A DNA stretch of 64,000 nucleotides, taken from the NCBI GenBank assembly GCA_013399115.1, contig VXAA01006469.1, positions 62,185 through 126,184 of the forward strand, read 5' to 3'. Within the stretch, counting starts at the first letter, position 1. Each line of letters opens with the position of its first letter. The stretch comes from Anseranas semipalmata. Its lineage: Eukaryota; Chordata; Aves; Anseriformes; Anseranatidae. Positions 60,701 through 64,000 of the stretch are shown here, in pieces. The translations under genes and the position numbers were made by a program. Below the pieces are notes generated by a model. That model worked only from the letters and a program-made list of their open reading frames with translations. It was not told the DNA's origin and made no database searches.

Positions 60701-63700
60701 CACTTGCAACACTCCTGAGCTCCCAGCCCCAGCTCCCAGCCCTGCAGGTCCCCCATCTCCCACCGCAGAGCTGAACCGGCACGGCACGAGGCTCTGGTGC
60801 AATGCACCGGCTGAGCATCCTCCTCCTGGGATGCAGACCCCCTGACCCTTTGTCTGGGCTCCCACCCTGTGGAACAGCATTGCCACCACATCCAGTGCAG
60901 ATAACGCACGTGTGCATACGTCTGTAGGTGTAGATATTGCTATGCCCTGCACCGAAGAGCAAGCTGGAGGAGCAGGCATGAGCAGAAAGCCAACAGCCGT
61001 GCCAGGTGGGGTCCGGCTTGCAGGAAGGCTGAATACCTTACTGCACAAAGTTTGGGTTCCTTCCCACACACGCAGCGCCCGCAGCATTTGGCACCATTGG
61101 CCATCCCCAATGCCGTTTGGCAAGGGTGCAAGCACCCAGCCTCACCACGAGGCCGCGATGCAGCAAACCACCTCTGCACGGCGAGCACACGTGTCGTCCC
61201 GCTGCAAGCAGCGGGATTGCTCCGACGCCTGACGGCGAGCAGGTGCTCCAGGGAGCCTGATTCCCATCCGCCCGGCCAAACCGCAACCATACATCCGCGC
61301 TCTCCCTGACCAGCTTGGCTGCGCTCCTCACCTGGCAAAAGAACACACGGCAGTGAAAATAAACACGGAGGGAAGCGAAAGCCCCTTGCGGCCCAACGCA
61401 TGCGGTCTGCGTTCCAAGAAGTAATGAAGCCCAGGGAATGGAAAATGCATGTCACTTGGCGGCAGGCTGGATGCACGCAGGCGCTCCGTGCCGGCTGCGG
61501 AGAGGGTGCTCCGGCCAGCGGCACCGCGCCGAACCCTGCCATTTGAAGACGGAGAATAATTTGGCTTCATCAACCCCCCTTTTCCCCCCAAGCGGTCCCT
61601 CGAGCCGGACTGGAATGTGCGTGGTAGGGACAGAACCAATCCCATTAGCACCAGGAGATTGTTTTTCGTTTGGTTTTCTTGTTGCTGAATCACCCGCTGC
61701 TCCGTTTCTTTTGGGTAGGTCATAGGAAGGAGGATGGGGAAAGGAAACCCATGGCTGTGTTTTCGCTGCGTGCTCCGGGTGCTGCTGGGTGCCGTGCACC
61801 CCTGCCTGCCCAGCTGCCCGATTTTGGCTGCACCATGAGGTTTCCCTCATCGAAGGCCATGTGAGCTTTGCTGCTGGCTCCAGGGTGGTGCCCAGTGGGG
61901 CTTGATTGGGCGTTTGTAAGGGCAGTGGGGTGGGGTAGGTGCAGCGAGCCAGCGGCACTGCCCTGTCTGACCCCCCCATCCTCGTCCTCACTCCATCTCT
62001 GATGAAGATTTACCCCCGCTGGGGTTCAGGCTGAATTCAGAGCACGTGCACCGTGTGCTGCTCAGGACAGCAGCGGTGTGCAGCCATGTGCTAACAGGAG
62101 CTGGAGCAGCTAGGGAATATCCCTTCCCCAGCTGAGATGGGAGCCCAGGCTCTTTTTCCTTCGTCTTCAAAAACCGTGCTCTGAGAGGGCCCCAAACCAC
62201 TGCTTCACCCTAATTGTGCTTTCTCATCAGAGACCTTCTTTCCTCCAACGTGAGACAAGGAAAAACCTCGTGCGGCTTCTTTGTGCTCAGCAGCATCTCC
62301 CCGGGACCTGGCCCTTGCTAGCGGGAAGGAGCGATGGGGAACTGCAGATACAGACCCAGCTGAACCAGCACAGCTTCTGCTACAAATCAGAAGAACTGAT
62401 GATGAAAACTGGGGGGGTGCAAGGCAGGGACTTCTCAGGGCCCTTCCCCACCCTGTTGTCCCAGCCCTGGCCTTTGTGCCCCGTGCGACACAGCAGACAG
62501 CAACAGGGGAGGGAAATCTGTGCACAAATGCACTGCAGCGTGCAAGCGGCGGTGGAGCTGGGCCAGCTCCCGGCAGCTGAGATTTGCAGGGGGAGACAGA
62601 AGGGGGCTTCTCCCGGGGGTGGGAACAGCAGCCAGCCGCAGCCGCCGGGACAGCGGCCAGGGGGGGACCCCAGCAGCGGGCACCGAGCGCCCTGCAGCCG
62701 GCACGGAGGCTGAGCGAAGGCACGGCACAAGCCGGGCAATGCTTCGGGGTCCATGAGGGGGTCCTGGGGGGCAGCTCGCCGGCCTCCCCCAGCTTTTGGA
62801 GGCCGCGGGGCCGCTTCTTGCCGCAGCGTGGCTGACAGTCCCCACCTACCGGTCTGCGGTTTCTTTCCGACCCGTGGCTGGACGCACGGGAACGAGCGTG
62901 GGCGCACGGATGCTCACGGCGAGGACGTGGCCCGCCGCAGCCCCCCGCACCCTCCGTGGGTTGGAGGGTGCAATCCTGCTGCTCTTCCCCGTTGCTCTCC
63001 TCTTTGTGCATGGGGCCACACACCGCGATTTTTGCTTTCCCCGTGAAAAACTACAACAGGGAGCGAGAAGGAAAAAGGCATCGGATGGAAAATACCCCGG
63101 CTGCCTGCTGGGGGGAGTGGAACCAGCTAATTTCATGCGTCTCCTCCTCGCTAGAGTGGGGTCCCTCCTCACCTGCTCCTGGGCACAGTTTCCTGCACCC
63201 CGAGCCAGCAGCGAGGAATCTGATCCAGTTTAAAGGAGAGGAGCTTGTCCGCGGCTTGGAGCCCGGCTCCTGTCCCAGGAGGGACCCGCTCAGAGCCGCT
63301 GCCTGCAGCAGGGCAGGGTTTGCCAGCTGTCTGCTCCGATCTCGTCCCCTGCCACCTCCCTCTGCACCAGCCGAGGCACTCAGAGCCCTGCAATGGGGGG
63401 ATCCCCCCGCAGGCAGCGCCGTGCTAAGGGTTTCCTACCAAGGGCTTTTCCTGGGTGGTTTGTTCCCCCCAGCATCACCCACCAGCACCCAGCACCACTG
63501 GGGGGACATCGCACCCCCAGCTTAGGGACATGGAGAGGCTGTGCCGCAACAGCAGCAGCTGCTGGCTGCAAACCAGGGCTGCCACCGCAAACCATGCTCC
63601 ACATGCCCTAGGGACAGCCTTTCTCAGCTGCGACTCACACCAAGCACCCCAGCACCCAGCTGCTGCTCCCCAGGACCGGGCCAGCACCTCACCATCACCG

Positions 63701-64000
63701 GCGCCACATCCCGGGGAAAACAAGCAGCCGAGGCCAGCGCCAGCCCCGGCTCTTCGGGGGCCCCGCACCACTGCTGGCTCCGAGGACGGGACCCCGCTGA
63801 GCTACTGAAGTGCTAAAAACGAGCCTCCGGGCCCTCGCGTGAGCTTTGTGTCGTGCTTGGCATGGCGAGAGCTCGGCTGCAGCGTGGACGCGGGCGCCCT
63901 GCCAGGAAAAACACACGCCGCGGGGGAAAGGTGCGGGCGCGCACGTGCGCACGTCCCGGCCCTCGAGCTGGGGCAGCTGCGGCGCGTTACAGTGACGAGC
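57714..64000. other. Upstream flank of KLHL26, GC-rich, no recognised gene
   Basis: About 6.3 kb. In human the next gene upstream is TMEM59L, then CRLF1; no segment resembling either was found. A poly(A) tract lies near 59,850, and AT-rich DNA at about 59.5-60.0 kb separates two GC-rich parts. From about 62.4 kb to the right edge GC is high and overlapping frames open on both strands, an effect of composition. Confidence 0.6.
63880..64000. promoter_or_regulatory. CpG-dense segment at right edge, possible promoter of the next gene
   Basis: CpG density rises at the edge. It includes the 12-base palindrome GCGCACGTGCGC at 63,939-63,950, which contains an E-box CACGTG flanked by GCGC. It may be the border of another CpG island; truncated by the window. 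Confidence 0.3.

Noticed and set aside
62205..63233. Several overlapping frames of 130-270 codons on both strands
   Set aside because: High GC removes stop codons in all frames. No domain, no splice logic and no similarity to TMEM59L, CRLF1 or other families I know.
1..64000. CRISPR arrays, phage, operons, insertion sequences or viral genes
   Set aside because: The sequence is vertebrate nuclear DNA with spliced genes; no regularly spaced repeats, bacterial gene organisation or retroviral coding regions were seen.

Overview
This is vertebrate genomic DNA, most likely from a bird or another sauropsid. It carries two multi-exon, single-copy genes, both on the minus strand: KLHL26 (right half) and CRTC1 (left part). 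Spliced coding exons, GT-AG and one AT-AC intron boundary, CpG-rich 5' ends and large non-coding spaces all point to a vertebrate. The short introns, sparse interspersed repeats and assembly gaps placed in GC-rich first-exon regions favour a bird; this is inference, and the species cannot be named from the sequence.

Layout, read in the direction of transcription (right to left). 57.7-64.0 kb is GC-rich DNA upstream of KLHL26 with no recognisable exon; the last 100 bases become strongly CpG-rich. A hairpin-prone GC minisatellite lies at 57.43-57.71 kb. A CpG-rich segment interrupted by a 216-base run of N (57,101-57,316) probably holds KLHL26 exon 1. KLHL26 exon 2 is at 45,465-45,647, and exon 3, with most of the BTB domain, the BACK domain and the kelch repeats, is at 40,700-42,281. 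About 10.5 kb of intergenic DNA follows. A CpG island at about 28.8-30.1 kb contains a 721-base gap (29,067-29,787) that probably hides CRTC1 exon 1. CRTC1 intron 1 spans about 18.7 kb. Exons 2 to 8 of CRTC1 lie between 10,406 and 722, and the gene runs off the left edge inside intron 8.

The KLHL26-CRTC1 order and shared orientation match human chromosome 19p13.11. CRTC1 is a cAMP/calcium-regulated CREB coactivator. The exons present encode three SIK-type phosphorylation and 14-3-3 docking sites (S64, S151 and the equivalent of human S245). KLHL26 is a predicted CUL3 ubiquitin-ligase adaptor. No functional link between the two genes is implied beyond synteny.

The most notable sequence-level observation is that CRTC1 intron 3 has the signals of a minor-spliceosome (U12-type) AT-AC intron. 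No new multi-gene system is visible.
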